Origin: CAYTUI01 sp964441335
GTDB taxonomy: Bacteria > Patescibacteriota > Patescibacteriia > UBA1558 > 2-01-FULL-52-15
Direction: 5' to 3'
Length of the DNA stretch: 33,054 nt
Assembly (NCBI GenBank): GCA_964441335.1
Contig: CAYTUI010000015.1
Coordinates: 1 to 33,054 of the forward strand
A program made the translations under genes and the position numbers. Positions 14,435-21,368 of this stretch are shown here, piece by piece; the first letter of the stretch is position 1, and each line of letters begins with the position of its first letter. The notes below the pieces were generated by a model. The model was not told the origin of the DNA. It saw only the letters and a program-made list of their open reading frames with translations, and did no database searches.

Positions 14435-15130
14435 ATGAGTATAGCAACAATTCCATCATTGATGGAGATGCTGAAGGCCGGCGTCCATTTTGGACATCAG
14501 ACCTCCAAGCGCCATCCCAAGATGAGCACCTATATCTTTACCAAAAGAAGCGGTGTCAGTATCGTCGATTTAGAGCAGACTCGCGTTAAGCTGGAGGAAG
14601 CTTTGAATTTTGTAGAGCAGATAACATCAAACGGTGGTGTTATTTTATTTTTGGGCACTAAGAAACAGGCCCGTGACGTCGTTAAAAAAGCGGCTGTCAG
14701 TTCCGCCTCACCTTATGTTGTGGGACGTTGGATTGGCGGCACTTTTACCAACTTTGATCAGGTATCAGGTTTGGTCAAAAAATTGAAAGAGCTGTGTAAA
14801 GATGAAGAAACGGGTGACTGGAAGAAGTACACCAAGAAGGAACAGGTTTCTTTCCGCAAAGAGCAACATAAATTGGAAGAGTTTGTCGGCGGAATGAGAG
14901 ATATGGGTAAATTACCGAAGGCTATCTTTATTGTAGATATTAAGAAAGAGAAGACAGCTGTGGCTGAAGCTAATAACAAGGGCATTCCGATTATTGCTAT
15001 GGTAGATACCAATGTTAACCCAGATTTGGTTCAATATCCTATTCCTGCTAATGACGACGCTATCCGGTCAGTGGAGATGATCAGCGATTTAATCGCCCAG
15101 ACGATTATTCAATCAAGAAAGGTTAGCTAG
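14435..15130 (+). CDS. rpsB: 30S ribosomal protein S2
   Basis: 231 residues. Family features: LMEMLKAGVHFGHQTSKRHPKM near the N-terminus, GGVILFLGTKKQARD, VGRWIGGTFTNFD and a C-terminal GIPIIAMVDTNVNPDLVQYPIPANDDAI. S2 is added late to the small subunit head. It is followed 56 nt later by tsf, the usual partner. The last codons and the TAG stop run into a 7-bp repeat array (15123-15157), so the repeat appears to supply the stop. Confidence 0.97.
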   Translation: MSIATIPSLMEMLKAGVHFGHQTSKRHPKMSTYIFTKRSGVSIVDLEQTRVKLEEALNFVEQITSNGGVILFLGTKKQARDVVKKAAVSSASPYVVGRWIGGTFTNFDQVSGLVKKLKELCKDEETGDWKKYTKKEQVSFRKEQHKLEEFVGGMRDMGKLPKAIFIVDIKKEKTAVAEANNKGIPIIAMVDTNVNPDLVQYPIPANDDAIRSVEMISDLIAQTIIQSRKVS

Positions 15131-15157
15131 TAGCAAGTAGCTGGTAGCTTGTAGCTA
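15123..15157. repeat. 7-bp tandem array overlapping the rpsB stop
   Basis: Units TTAGCTA, GTAGCAA, GTAGCTG, GTAGCTT, GTAGCTA. The first unit contains the end of rpsB, including part of its TAG stop (15128-15130). Confidence 0.85.
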
Positions 15158-15186
15158 AAATTGACGATAAATAATTAAAATAAACT

Positions 15187-15960
15187 ATGTCGCTTGAGAT
15201 CATAAAAAAACTACGTGAATTAACAGGCGCCGGCATGATGGATGTTAAGGAAGCTTTGACCGAGGCCGGTAATGATGAAGAAAAAGCTATTGAAATATTG
15301 CGCAAGAAAGGCCAAAAGATGGCCGCCAAAAGAGCTGAACGTTCAACATCAGAAGGTGTTATTGCCGTAGCAGAAGGGCAGAATAAAATTGCCTTTGCTA
15401 AGCTGGCTTGTGAAACAGATTTTGTGGCGCTGAATCAGGATTTTATAACTGCGGCTCAAGATTTTGCCAAGCGTGCTTTAGAAATTTCCGCTGATGAATT
15501 AAAAGCCGAGGCTGAAGTTAAGATTAAAGATGAACTGATAGTAAAGATCGGAGAGAATATTCAGTTTGCCGGATCAGCTGTCTTAGCTGGTCAGATCCTT
15601 GGTTATTATCTGCATTCCAATAAAAAAGTTGCGGCTGCCGTTGTTTTGAAAAACGGTTCAGTGGAAGTTGCCAGAGAGGTGGCTATGCATGCGGCCGCTA
15701 TGAAACCACAGTATCTGAAGCCTGAAGATGTGCCGGCCGCGGTCATTGCTAAGGAAAAAGAGATCTATACTGAACAGTTGAAAAATGAAGGCAAGCCAGA
15801 AGCAATGCTGGAAAATATTCTCAAAGGCAAGATCAATAAATTTTACAGTGAAGTTTGTCTGACCAAACAGCTGTTTATTAAGGATGATAAGAAAACCATT
15901 GAACAGTTTTTGGCGGATAATCAGGCAGAGGTTGAATCTTTCATTGTTTCCGTACTTTAG
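15187..15960 (+). CDS. tsf: Elongation factor Ts
   Basis: 257 residues. EF-Ts exchanges GDP for GTP on EF-Tu. The N-terminal domain has IKKLRELTGAGMMDVKEAL, followed by AIEILRKKGQKMAAKRAERSTSEG and the conserved core ACETDFVALNQDF. The later repeat includes VAMHAAAMKPQYL and a C-terminal KFYSEVCLTKQLFIKDD. Length is slightly below E. coli. It is in the rpsB operon; TAAAAT five bases before its ATG might also allow separate leaderless transcription. Confidence 0.97.
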   Translation: MSLEIIKKLRELTGAGMMDVKEALTEAGNDEEKAIEILRKKGQKMAAKRAERSTSEGVIAVAEGQNKIAFAKLACETDFVALNQDFITAAQDFAKRALEISADELKAEAEVKIKDELIVKIGENIQFAGSAVLAGQILGYYLHSNKKVAAAVVLKNGSVEVAREVAMHAAAMKPQYLKPEDVPAAVIAKEKEIYTEQLKNEGKPEAMLENILKGKINKFYSEVCLTKQLFIKDDKKTIEQFLADNQAEVESFIVSVL

Positions 15961-15966
15961 TATAAT
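15961..15966 (+). promoter_or_regulatory. -10 box for the cysteine-rich gene
   Basis: TATAAT directly after the tsf stop, 16 nt before the ATG at 15983. The -35 region is not clear (TTTCAT with a 16-nt spacer is possible). Confidence 0.5.
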
Positions 15967-15982
15967 CAGTTAATTATTCACT

Positions 15983-16135
15983 ATGGAACCAGAGAAAAAA
16001 AAGAAAGCTTGTGATTGCCAAGAAGAGTGCCAATGTCAGGGCGGCAAAAAATGTGTTTGCGGCCCGGACGGCAAGTGTCAGTGCGAAGAAGGCCATGACT
16101 GTGAAGGCGACTGTGACGGGCAGTGCAAACACTAG
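15983..16135 (+). CDS. Metallothionein-like cysteine-rich small protein
   Basis: 50 residues with 11 cysteines (10, 12, 16, 18, 24, 26, 32, 34, 40, 44, 48) and two histidines, no aromatic residues and many Gly, Lys, Glu and Asp. The CxC-x3-CxC-x5-CxC-x5-CxC-x5-C-x3-C-x3-C pattern is that of a metal-binding protein such as bacterial metallothioneins, which hold Zn, Cd or Cu in thiolate clusters. No clear homology to SmtA/BmtA can be shown by eye. It has its own TATAAT box and a strong terminator 13 nt after the stop, supporting a real gene. There is no signal peptide, so it is cytoplasmic. Confidence 0.75.
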   Translation: MEPEKKKKACDCQEECQCQGGKKCVCGPDGKCQCEEGHDCEGDCDGQCKH

Positions 16136-16147
16136 AGTTGTTAAATG

Positions 16148-16185
16148 AATAGCTGTCAGCGAAAATGCTGACGGCTATTTTTTTT
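16148..16185 (+). terminator. Terminator after the cysteine-rich gene
   Basis: AATAGCTGTCAGC pairs with GCTGACGGCTATT around a GAAAAT loop, followed by eight T. It ends the rpsB-tsf and cysteine-rich transcripts. Confidence 0.9.
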
Positions 16186-16209
16186 GACTTACCACATTGG
16201 ACCCCTCTT

Positions 16210-16306
16210 CCTCGCCGCTCGCGAGCGGCGAGGTTCGTCCTCCCCTTAGCAGGGGAGGCTCCTGTAGTTGGAGCCCCTCCTGACAAGGAGGGGAAAGGGG
16301 AGGTCA
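16210..16306. repeat. Palindromic element, copy B, with an extra 24-bp palindrome
   Basis: Positions 16238-16306 repeat the element at 2501-2569 (66 of 69 identical). Just before it, 16210-16233 is a perfect 24-bp palindrome (CCTCGCCGCTCG and its complement) absent from copy A, although the bases further out (ACCCCTC) are shared. This suggests a nested insertion. No gene is seen in 16186-16357. Confidence 0.85.
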
Positions 16307-16357
16307 GAACTAGTGGAGTTCAAAAAGTGACAACGCTATAACGAGTATTTTTTGTTG

Positions 16358-16386
16358 TTGACATTTTAGAGAGTTGTTGTTAACTT
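16358..16386 (+). promoter_or_regulatory. Promoter of the 16523 gene
   Basis: Perfect TTGACA (16358-16363), 17-nt spacer, TAACTT (16381-16386). Confidence 0.75.
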
Positions 16387-16418
16387 AAGTTGATTTTGTC
16401 CCTTTCATTTTCAACCAA

Positions 16419-16518
16419 GGCTGAACCTGCGATTGCAGAATTAGCCACAACAAGACCAGCTAAGCTGGCTCAAGACCAGCTAAGCTTGTTAAGACCTCGT
16501 AATGCGGGGTCAAGGAGG
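16419..16518 (+). promoter_or_regulatory. Structured leader with 20-bp tandem repeat
   Basis: Hairpins: GGCT...CTGC-GATT-GCAG...AGCC (16419-16446), CCAGC-TAA-GCTGG (16456-16468) and GACCTCG-TAATG-CGGGGTC (16493-16511). A 16-base word, CAAGACCAGCTAAGCT, occurs twice at 20-nt spacing (16451 and 16471). AAGGAGG at 16512-16518 abuts the last hairpin, so folding could hide the ribosome site. Confidence 0.65.
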
Positions 16519-16522
16519 ACAC

Positions 16523-17338
16523 TTGAGAAGCCTTCTGAAGTCTGTGATGTTTTGGGTACTCATTACTGTCGCTGCCGCTCTCTATGGGCAGACATACCTG
16601 TTCGGCGGTAGGGTCAACAGTCATTGGCTGATGATTCAGGCTATTCTCGGGATCTATCTGCCTGCGGCAGCCCTCATTCTGGAGATATCAGTCTTTTCGC
16701 GGTTCAGATTTCGGACAAGCCACTCACAGAGTTATTATTTGATCCTCGGAAGGGTGGCATCAGGCATTTTGTTCTTCATGGGATATGTGCTGTTTGCCTT
16801 TAGTGGTGTTTTCAAGGAATCACCGGCTACTATGCCAGCTAGAGCTGAATGGATCTACTGGATTTCCCTGATCGCTAGTTTGGTTTTTTACTGGGCTCAG
16901 CGACTGCGGTTGACGGTAGCATCTGATCAGCTCTGCCTGATTGCAGAACATGTCTATTATCCCGGAGAGAAGATTTTTCTCTGGACGCTGATGAAGCATC
17001 GTCGCGAGACATTGCAGATGAATCGGATCGTCAGGCCTTGGGCGGATGTTCACAACACCATGTTCTTGAGCTGCAAAGACGGTTCCTTTGTGATGCAGTT
17101 TGAGCCGGAAGTGGAGCTGGACATTGCGTCGGCCAAGGAATGCGGTGTGCGGCAACTGAAGGTGGATGACTTTATCCAAGGCCTACTTAGCTGGGTAGAA
17201 CAGACTATCAAGTACAACAGTACCGAACGGACGCTCGGCGAGATTCTCAACAACCACCAGCCGGCAGTCTGGGGAATTGTGAGGGGTGTTCCTATCATGT
17301 GGCACCGCAAGGCTCGCTACGTCACTGCAGGGGAGTGA
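16523..17338 (+). CDS. Four-TM membrane protein with a cytoplasmic or external domain
   Basis: 271 residues from a TTG at 16523, four bases after AAGGAGG; an in-frame ATG at 16502 lies inside the leader hairpin and before the ribosome site. Membrane helices fall at about 8-28, 36-56, 75-100 and 112-130. The remaining 140 residues form a soluble domain (RPWADVHNTMFLSCKDGS, VDDFIQGLLSWVEQTI). The strand pattern after the last helix faintly recalls SPFH/band-7 proteins, but this is not established. It is flanked by its own promoter and terminator. Confidence 0.7.
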   Translation: MRSLLKSVMFWVLITVAAALYGQTYLFGGRVNSHWLMIQAILGIYLPAAALILEISVFSRFRFRTSHSQSYYLILGRVASGILFFMGYVLFAFSGVFKESPATMPARAEWIYWISLIASLVFYWAQRLRLTVASDQLCLIAEHVYYPGEKIFLWTLMKHRRETLQMNRIVRPWADVHNTMFLSCKDGSFVMQFEPEVELDIASAKECGVRQLKVDDFIQGLLSWVEQTIKYNSTERTLGEILNNHQPAVWGIVRGVPIMWHRKARYVTAGE

Positions 17339-17345
17339 CTCATGG

Positions 17346-17382
17346 CCTCCCTGTTCCGTTATGCGGGGCAGGGAGGTTTTTT
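17346..17382 (+). terminator. Terminator of the 16523 gene
   Basis: CCTCCCTG pairs with CAGGGAGG, followed by six T. Confidence 0.88.
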
Positions 17383-17392
17383 CTATTTATGG

Positions 17393-17398
17393 TATAAT
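17393..17398 (+). promoter_or_regulatory. -10 box of gap
   Basis: TATAAT in the context GGTATAATTTAGACA, 26 nt before the gap ATG at 17425. No clear -35. A TATTAT directly touching the ATG is probably chance. Confidence 0.5.
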
Positions 17399-17424
17399 TT
17401 AGACACAATAATTAATTACATATT

Positions 17425-18444
17425 ATGCCTCAAAAAACTATTAAGATAGCTATCAATGGCTTTGGTCGGATTGGACGCCAAGCTTTTAAAATAGCTTTGG
17501 ATACCAAGAATATTCAGGTGGTCGCTATTAATGATCTGGCGCCTTTGGAGACTTTGGCTCAACTTGTGCGTTATGATACGGTTTATGGTCGTTATGCCAA
17601 AAAGGTGACAGTCAAAGGCAACCATTTGGTAGTTAACGGCAAAAGTTATTTAGTAACCGCCAACCCTGACCCCTCCAAATTACCGTGGAAAAAATTGCAG
17701 GTTGATGTGGTGTTGGAATGTACCGGTAGGTTTGTTAAAGATGGAGCGGCGGCAGTTCATCTAAAAGCCGGCGCTAAAAGAGTAATAATTTCCGCTCCGG
17801 CTAAAGGCGGTAATGTCCAAACATTTTTGATGGGAGTAAATAATAATCAAATTAAAGACGAAAAAGTTATTTCCAACGCTTCCTGTACGACCAACTGTAT
17901 TGCTCCGGTTGCTAAGGTCATGCACAGCAAATTTGGCGTGGAGAAAGCTATTATGACCACTGTTCACTCATATACTGCTGAACAAAATTTAGTGGACGGA
18001 CCGCCGCCCGGATTAAAGTCAGGCGATTTTCGCCGAGCCAGAGCGGCTGCCGCCAATATTATTCCAACTACGACAGGCGCGGCCATTGCCACAACCGAAG
18101 TGATTCCTGAACTGAAAGGTTTATTTGATGGTCTAGCTTTACGCGTTCCCACGATTTGTGGCTCTCTGTCTGATTTTACCTTTTTAGTAAAAAAGAATGT
18201 TACTGTCCAGCAGGTTAACAACGCTTTAATTGCGGCCAGTAAAACGCCGTCAATGAAAGGAATTATGATGTGTACTTGGGAGCCGCTGGTGTCTTCGGAT
18301 ATTATTGGCAACAGTTATTCTTCTATTGTTGATTTATCTTTAACAATGGTGGTGGGCGGTAATTTGGTGAAAGTGGTGGCTTGGTATGATAACGAAATGG
18401 GCTATGCTCATCGTTTGGTGGAAATGTCTAAACAATTGTTATGA
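17425..18444 (+). CDS. gap: Glyceraldehyde-3-phosphate dehydrogenase
   Basis: 339 residues. It oxidises glyceraldehyde 3-phosphate to 1,3-bisphosphoglycerate with NAD(P) in glycolysis. The nucleotide-binding NGFGRIGR is at 11-18, the catalytic cysteine is Cys154 in SNASCTTNC, and the catalytic histidine lies in TTVHSYTAEQ. RARAAAANIIPTTTGAA and the C-terminal WYDNEMGYAHRLVEM are also typical. It overlaps the next gene by four bases (ATGA). The chain is full length and no key residue is missing. Confidence 0.97.
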   Translation: MPQKTIKIAINGFGRIGRQAFKIALDTKNIQVVAINDLAPLETLAQLVRYDTVYGRYAKKVTVKGNHLVVNGKSYLVTANPDPSKLPWKKLQVDVVLECTGRFVKDGAAAVHLKAGAKRVIISAPAKGGNVQTFLMGVNNNQIKDEKVISNASCTTNCIAPVAKVMHSKFGVEKAIMTTVHSYTAEQNLVDGPPPGLKSGDFRRARAAAANIIPTTTGAAIATTEVIPELKGLFDGLALRVPTICGSLSDFTFLVKKNVTVQQVNNALIAASKTPSMKGIMMCTWEPLVSSDIIGNSYSSIVDLSLTMVVGGNLVKVVAWYDNEMGYAHRLVEMSKQLL

Positions 18445-18698
18445 AGAAAAGACCAGCGGGATTACTAGATCTTGATCCTCACGGTAAAAACGGGGAGGAG
18501 CAAATTTGGCTGCCGGAGGAGCCTGAAGTAGAAGAGGAGAACACAACTCCAGAGGCTGATAATATTGATAACGCCGGTGAAGATGGTCAGCCAGAGGCTG
18601 ACGGCAATCAGCCTTTGGCTGATGAAGCTTATTACGCCCAAACCGAAGAAGAATTGGATCCAGATGAGGCAGAGGCTGACGATGAGGAAGAGGTTTGA
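18441..18698 (+). CDS. Small highly acidic protein
   Basis: 85 residues, about one third Glu and Asp, with a basic start (MKKRPAGLLDLDPHG) and an end DPDEAEADDEEEV. Probably disordered. It is translationally coupled to gap through an ATGA overlap and followed by a shared terminator. No function can be assigned; low-complexity acidic tails of this kind can bind basic proteins or rRNA-associated factors, but that is speculation. Confidence 0.75.
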   Translation: MKKRPAGLLDLDPHGKNGEEQIWLPEEPEVEEENTTPEADNIDNAGEDGQPEADGNQPLADEAYYAQTEEELDPDEAEADDEEEV

Positions 18699-18713
18699 TT
18701 AATAAATAATTTT

Positions 18714-18745
18714 AAAGAGCGGCTCCAAGGAGGAACCGCTCTTTT
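18714..18745. terminator. Bidirectional terminator between converging genes
   Basis: AAAGAGCGG(C)TCC pairs with GGA(A)CCGCTCTTT; T-runs lie on both sides. It serves gap plus the acidic gene on the plus strand and the 19054-18749 gene on the minus strand. Confidence 0.85.
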
Positions 18746-18748
18746 GCG

Positions 18749-19054
18749 TCAGTCGTTGTAGTCAATGGTTACCTTTAGGCCGGTATCCACGACCAGTTGG
18801 CAGAACTCAATCGGCAGCCGCAAGGTGATCGGCGGGCCGTAGATGCTAATCAAGATGTCGGCATCTTTCGGCAACGGGGGGAGTAGCCGGACTCGGTTGG
18901 CGAATTCGATCAGCAATTGGCTGCCATCCTCGTCATGATCCCAGGCGCCTCCCTCCAGCTTGAGCTCGGCTATAATCGGGACCGGCCGGCGGCGCCTACG
19001 GGGATGAGTGAGATCGCGTAAAGTAACTTCTATCGTCCCCTCCATTTTTTCCAT
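18749..19054 (-). CDS. Hypothetical protein (SD-led single gene)
   Basis: 101 residues, soluble and rich in predicted beta strands (GTIEVTLRDLTH, VPIIAELKLEGG, LLIEFANRVRLLP, ILISIYGPPITLRL, GLKVTIDYND). A basic patch HPRRRRRPV lies at about 17-25. A small beta-barrel or beta-sandwich fold is plausible. No family recognised. The ATG at 19054 follows GAAGGAG by eight bases. A separate promoter (19091-19118) and terminator make it a one-gene unit, again GC-richer than gap and cysS. Confidence 0.75.
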   Translation of the reverse strand: MEKMEGTIEVTLRDLTHPRRRRRPVPIIAELKLEGGAWDHDEDGSQLLIEFANRVRLLPPLPKDADILISIYGPPITLRLPIEFCQLVVDTGLKVTIDYND

Positions 19055-19090
19055 GGCATGAGCTCCTTCCTAGTGTTAAGGTACGCTACC

Positions 19091-19118
19091 AAATTATCAT
19101 GGTTGATATCAAAGTCAA
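19091..19118 (-). promoter_or_regulatory. Promoter of the 19054-18749 gene
   Basis: On the minus strand, TTGACT (19113-19118), 16-nt spacer, TAATTT (19091-19096). Confidence 0.65.
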
Positions 19119-19122
19119 GAGC

Positions 19123-19151
19123 TTGAACCGCCTAGATAGTAATGCTATTAT
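19123..19151 (+). promoter_or_regulatory. cysS promoter, predicted leaderless
   Basis: TTGAAC (19123-19128), 17-nt spacer, TATTAT (19146-19151), then six bases and the ATG at 19158. Confidence 0.75.
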
Positions 19152-19157
19152 TGTTTT

Positions 19158-20534
19158 ATGTTAAAGTTATACAATAGTTTGACCCGCGTTAAAGATGAAT
19201 TTAAACCGCTAACTGCCGGTAAGGTTGGTTTGTATACTTGTGGCCCAACAGTTTATAACTATCTGCATATTGGAAATTATCGTACGTATATTATCTGGGA
19301 TGTTCTAAAGAGGCTGTTATCGCATCATGGCTTAAAGGTTAAACATGTCATGAATATTACTGATGTCGGGCACTTGGTTTCGGATGCTGATGAAGGCGAG
19401 GATAAGATGGAGTTGGCAAAGCTTAGAGAACGTAAGACCGCCTGGGAGATTGCTGAATTTTTTATTAAATCTTTTGAACAAGACGCCGAGGCTTTTAATA
19501 TTATTACACCTGATAGAGTGATTAGGGCCACGGCTACTATAAAAGAGCAAATTGCTTTGGCGTTAAAACTGGATGCGGCCGGTTATCTTTACCAGATTTC
19601 CGACGGTATGTATTTTGACACTTCAAAATTGAAAGATTACGGCAAACTGGCCAGGTTGAGCCAAGTGGATTTAAAAGAGGGTGCCAGAGTGGAATTTAAT
19701 AAAGAGAAAAAGAATCCGTCAGATTTTGCTGTCTGGAAATTTTCGCCTAAAGACTCACATCGGGATATGGAATGGGAATCGCCTTGGGGTAAGGGTTTCC
19801 CGGGTTGGCATCTGGAGTGTTCAGCTATCAGCATGGAATATTTGGGCGACACTTTTGATATCCATACCGGTGGTGTTGACCATCTGACAGTTCATCATCC
19901 TAACGAAATGGCGCAGTCAGAAGCAGTTAGTGGTAAGCCGCTGGCCAACTGGTGGATGCATAGTGAGTTTTTAACTTTTGGCGATCAGAAGATGTCCAAG
20001 TCGGCCGGGACTTTCGTGACACTGGAGGACCTGAAGAAAAAAGGCATTTCGCCTCTAGCTTTTCGTTATTATATTTTACAGACTCATTACCGTAAGCAGC
20101 TACAATTTTCTTGGGAAGCTGCGCAAGCCGCCGCTGTAGGTCTGCAGAATATTCATGACCAGATTGCTTATTTTGAAGACGGTTCCAAAGGCGTTGATTC
20201 TTTGGAAGAGGAATTTTTTGAAGCCATGGATATGGATCTGGGTACACCGCAGGCTTTGGCAGTCATGCAGAAACTTTTGGGTTCAAAACATTCCACAGCA
20301 GAAAAAATGGCCAGTCTGAAAGTTATGGACAGTATTTTAGGTTTGGGCTTGGCAGATGACAGACAGAAGCGCCGGAAACTACCGCAGATGGCTTATCCGA
20401 TTTTGGAGGATAGAAAGAATGCCCGCTTGGCCGAAGATTGGAAGAAGTCCGATGAATTACGCCGCGAGCTGGATAAACTCGGAGTTGATGTGAAAGATAC
20501 TAAAGAGGGACAAGTGGCGGTGTTAAAGCATTAG
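19158..20534 (+). CDS. cysS: Cysteinyl-tRNA synthetase
   Basis: 458 residues. It charges tRNA-Cys. The zinc and substrate Cys28 (LYTCGPTVYNYLHIGNYR) precedes the HIGN motif (37-40). HVMNITDVGHLVSDADEGED, GFPGWHLECSAIS with a zinc-site Cys, DIHTGGVDHLTVHHPNE and the KMSKSAG loop (about 274) are all present. The C-terminal helical domain ends KKSDELRRELDKLGVDVKDTKEG, as in the family. Not part of an operon; its promoter predicts a leaderless mRNA. Confidence 0.97.
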   Translation: MLKLYNSLTRVKDEFKPLTAGKVGLYTCGPTVYNYLHIGNYRTYIIWDVLKRLLSHHGLKVKHVMNITDVGHLVSDADEGEDKMELAKLRERKTAWEIAEFFIKSFEQDAEAFNIITPDRVIRATATIKEQIALALKLDAAGYLYQISDGMYFDTSKLKDYGKLARLSQVDLKEGARVEFNKEKKNPSDFAVWKFSPKDSHRDMEWESPWGKGFPGWHLECSAISMEYLGDTFDIHTGGVDHLTVHHPNEMAQSEAVSGKPLANWWMHSEFLTFGDQKMSKSAGTFVTLEDLKKKGISPLAFRYYILQTHYRKQLQFSWEAAQAAAVGLQNIHDQIAYFEDGSKGVDSLEEEFFEAMDMDLGTPQALAVMQKLLGSKHSTAEKMASLKVMDSILGLGLADDRQKRRKLPQMAYPILEDRKNARLAEDWKKSDELRRELDKLGVDVKDTKEGQVAVLKH

Positions 20535-20537
20535 GTT

Positions 20538-21067
20538 AAATCCTAAGCACTAAACTCTAAATTCTAAACAAATCATAAATATGAAATAGTAAATTATAAA
20601 CAGCAAAACAGGGAACTTATTATTAAAATACCAATATGGATCACCCTGTTTCTAATCATCGCTACGATTTAGAGGATCGGACTCTAGAATTCGCGAAAGA
20701 TATTAGAATATTTGCGTCTATAGTTACAAAAAATCTGCAAAATTTTGATGACCTTAAACAACTAATTCGTTCCTCCGGATCTGTTGGGGCCAATTACAGA
20801 GAAGCTAATGAAGCTTTGAGCAAAAAAGATTTCTTGATGCGAGTTAAGATTTCTAGAAAGGAAGCTAGAGAGTCAATTTATTGGTTACAGTTAGTAAACT
20901 TGGATCAAGACATTGAGCTAAATGAGAAGAAAAGGCAGTTAATAAATGAAGCAACAGAACTCATGAAAATATTTGGGGCAATAATAACCAAATCACTGTG
21001 ATAGTTTTAGATTTGGAATTTTGATATTAATTATTGTTTAGAATTTAGGGTTTCAATATTAGGATTT
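20538..21067. mobile_element. Four-helix-bundle gene cassette between 34-bp inverted repeats
   Basis: The left arm 20538-20571 and right arm 21034-21067 are both 34 nt and inverse. The outer nine (AAATCCTAA) and inner 15 (CTAAATTCTAAACAA) match exactly; the bases between match only partly. The arms enclose the 20636-21001 gene, and the left arm begins four bases after the cysS stop. No transposase is present, so movement would need help from elsewhere. Confidence 0.65.
20636..21001 (+). CDS. Four-helix-bundle protein (23S rRNA intervening-sequence protein/Avd-like)
   Basis: 121 residues, the usual length. Signatures of the IVP (S23) family: LEFAKDIRIFA, IRSSGSVGANYREANEALSKKDFLMRVKISRKEARESIYWLQL and a final helix NEATELMKIFGAIITKSL. 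Family members form pentameric barrels of four-helix bundles. They occur in 23S rRNA insertions and, as Avd, with retroelements; the cellular role of stand-alone copies is unclear. Here there is no rRNA and no reverse transcriptase nearby. TAAAAT six bases before the ATG predicts a leaderless transcript. Inverted repeats surround it. Confidence 0.88.
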   Translation: MDHPVSNHRYDLEDRTLEFAKDIRIFASIVTKNLQNFDDLKQLIRSSGSVGANYREANEALSKKDFLMRVKISRKEARESIYWLQLVNLDQDIELNEKKRQLINEATELMKIFGAIITKSL

Positions 21068-21248
21068 TGAATGAGGGTTTGTTGTTTATAAAAACTCAAT
21101 ATTCTGATAAAATATCTCTAACAGGGAAAACGTTTATTTTTTTACAGCCGTCGGTTGCTCTACAATTTATCTTAAAGACTGCAATATTCGTATTGAATCA
21201 TGCGCCGTCTTGGCTTTGAGCCGTTTGTTACGACGGGGTATAAATCAA

Positions 21249-21361
21249 CGGGATTGCTCCCCCCTCGACTTCGCCAAGCTGAGCTTGGCTTCGCTCGGGG
21301 TCGCAATATCCGATATTAAACACGGATACTGCGAGCCCACAGGCGAAGCAGTCCCGAAATA
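21249..21361. repeat. Palindromic border repeat, left copy
   Basis: It begins CGGGATTGCT and ends AAGCAGTCCCG, which are inverse. Inside, TCGCAATATCCG pairs with CGGATACTGCGA, and CCAAGCT pairs with AGCTTGG. The last 50 nt (21312-21361) match 32924-32973 at 48 of 50 positions in the same orientation. It belongs to the widespread REP type recognisable by GGATTGCTTCG...TCGCAAT. Confidence 0.8.
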
Positions 21362-21368
21362 ATATAGG

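Noticed and set aside
16502..16522. ATG 16502 as start of the four-TM protein
   Set aside because: It lies before the AAGGAGG site and in the loop of a leader hairpin; TTG 16523 has correct spacing.
20636..21001. Avd-like gene as part of a diversity-generating retroelement
   Set aside because: No reverse transcriptase and no template/variable repeat pair are seen in the window; the IVP reading is simpler.
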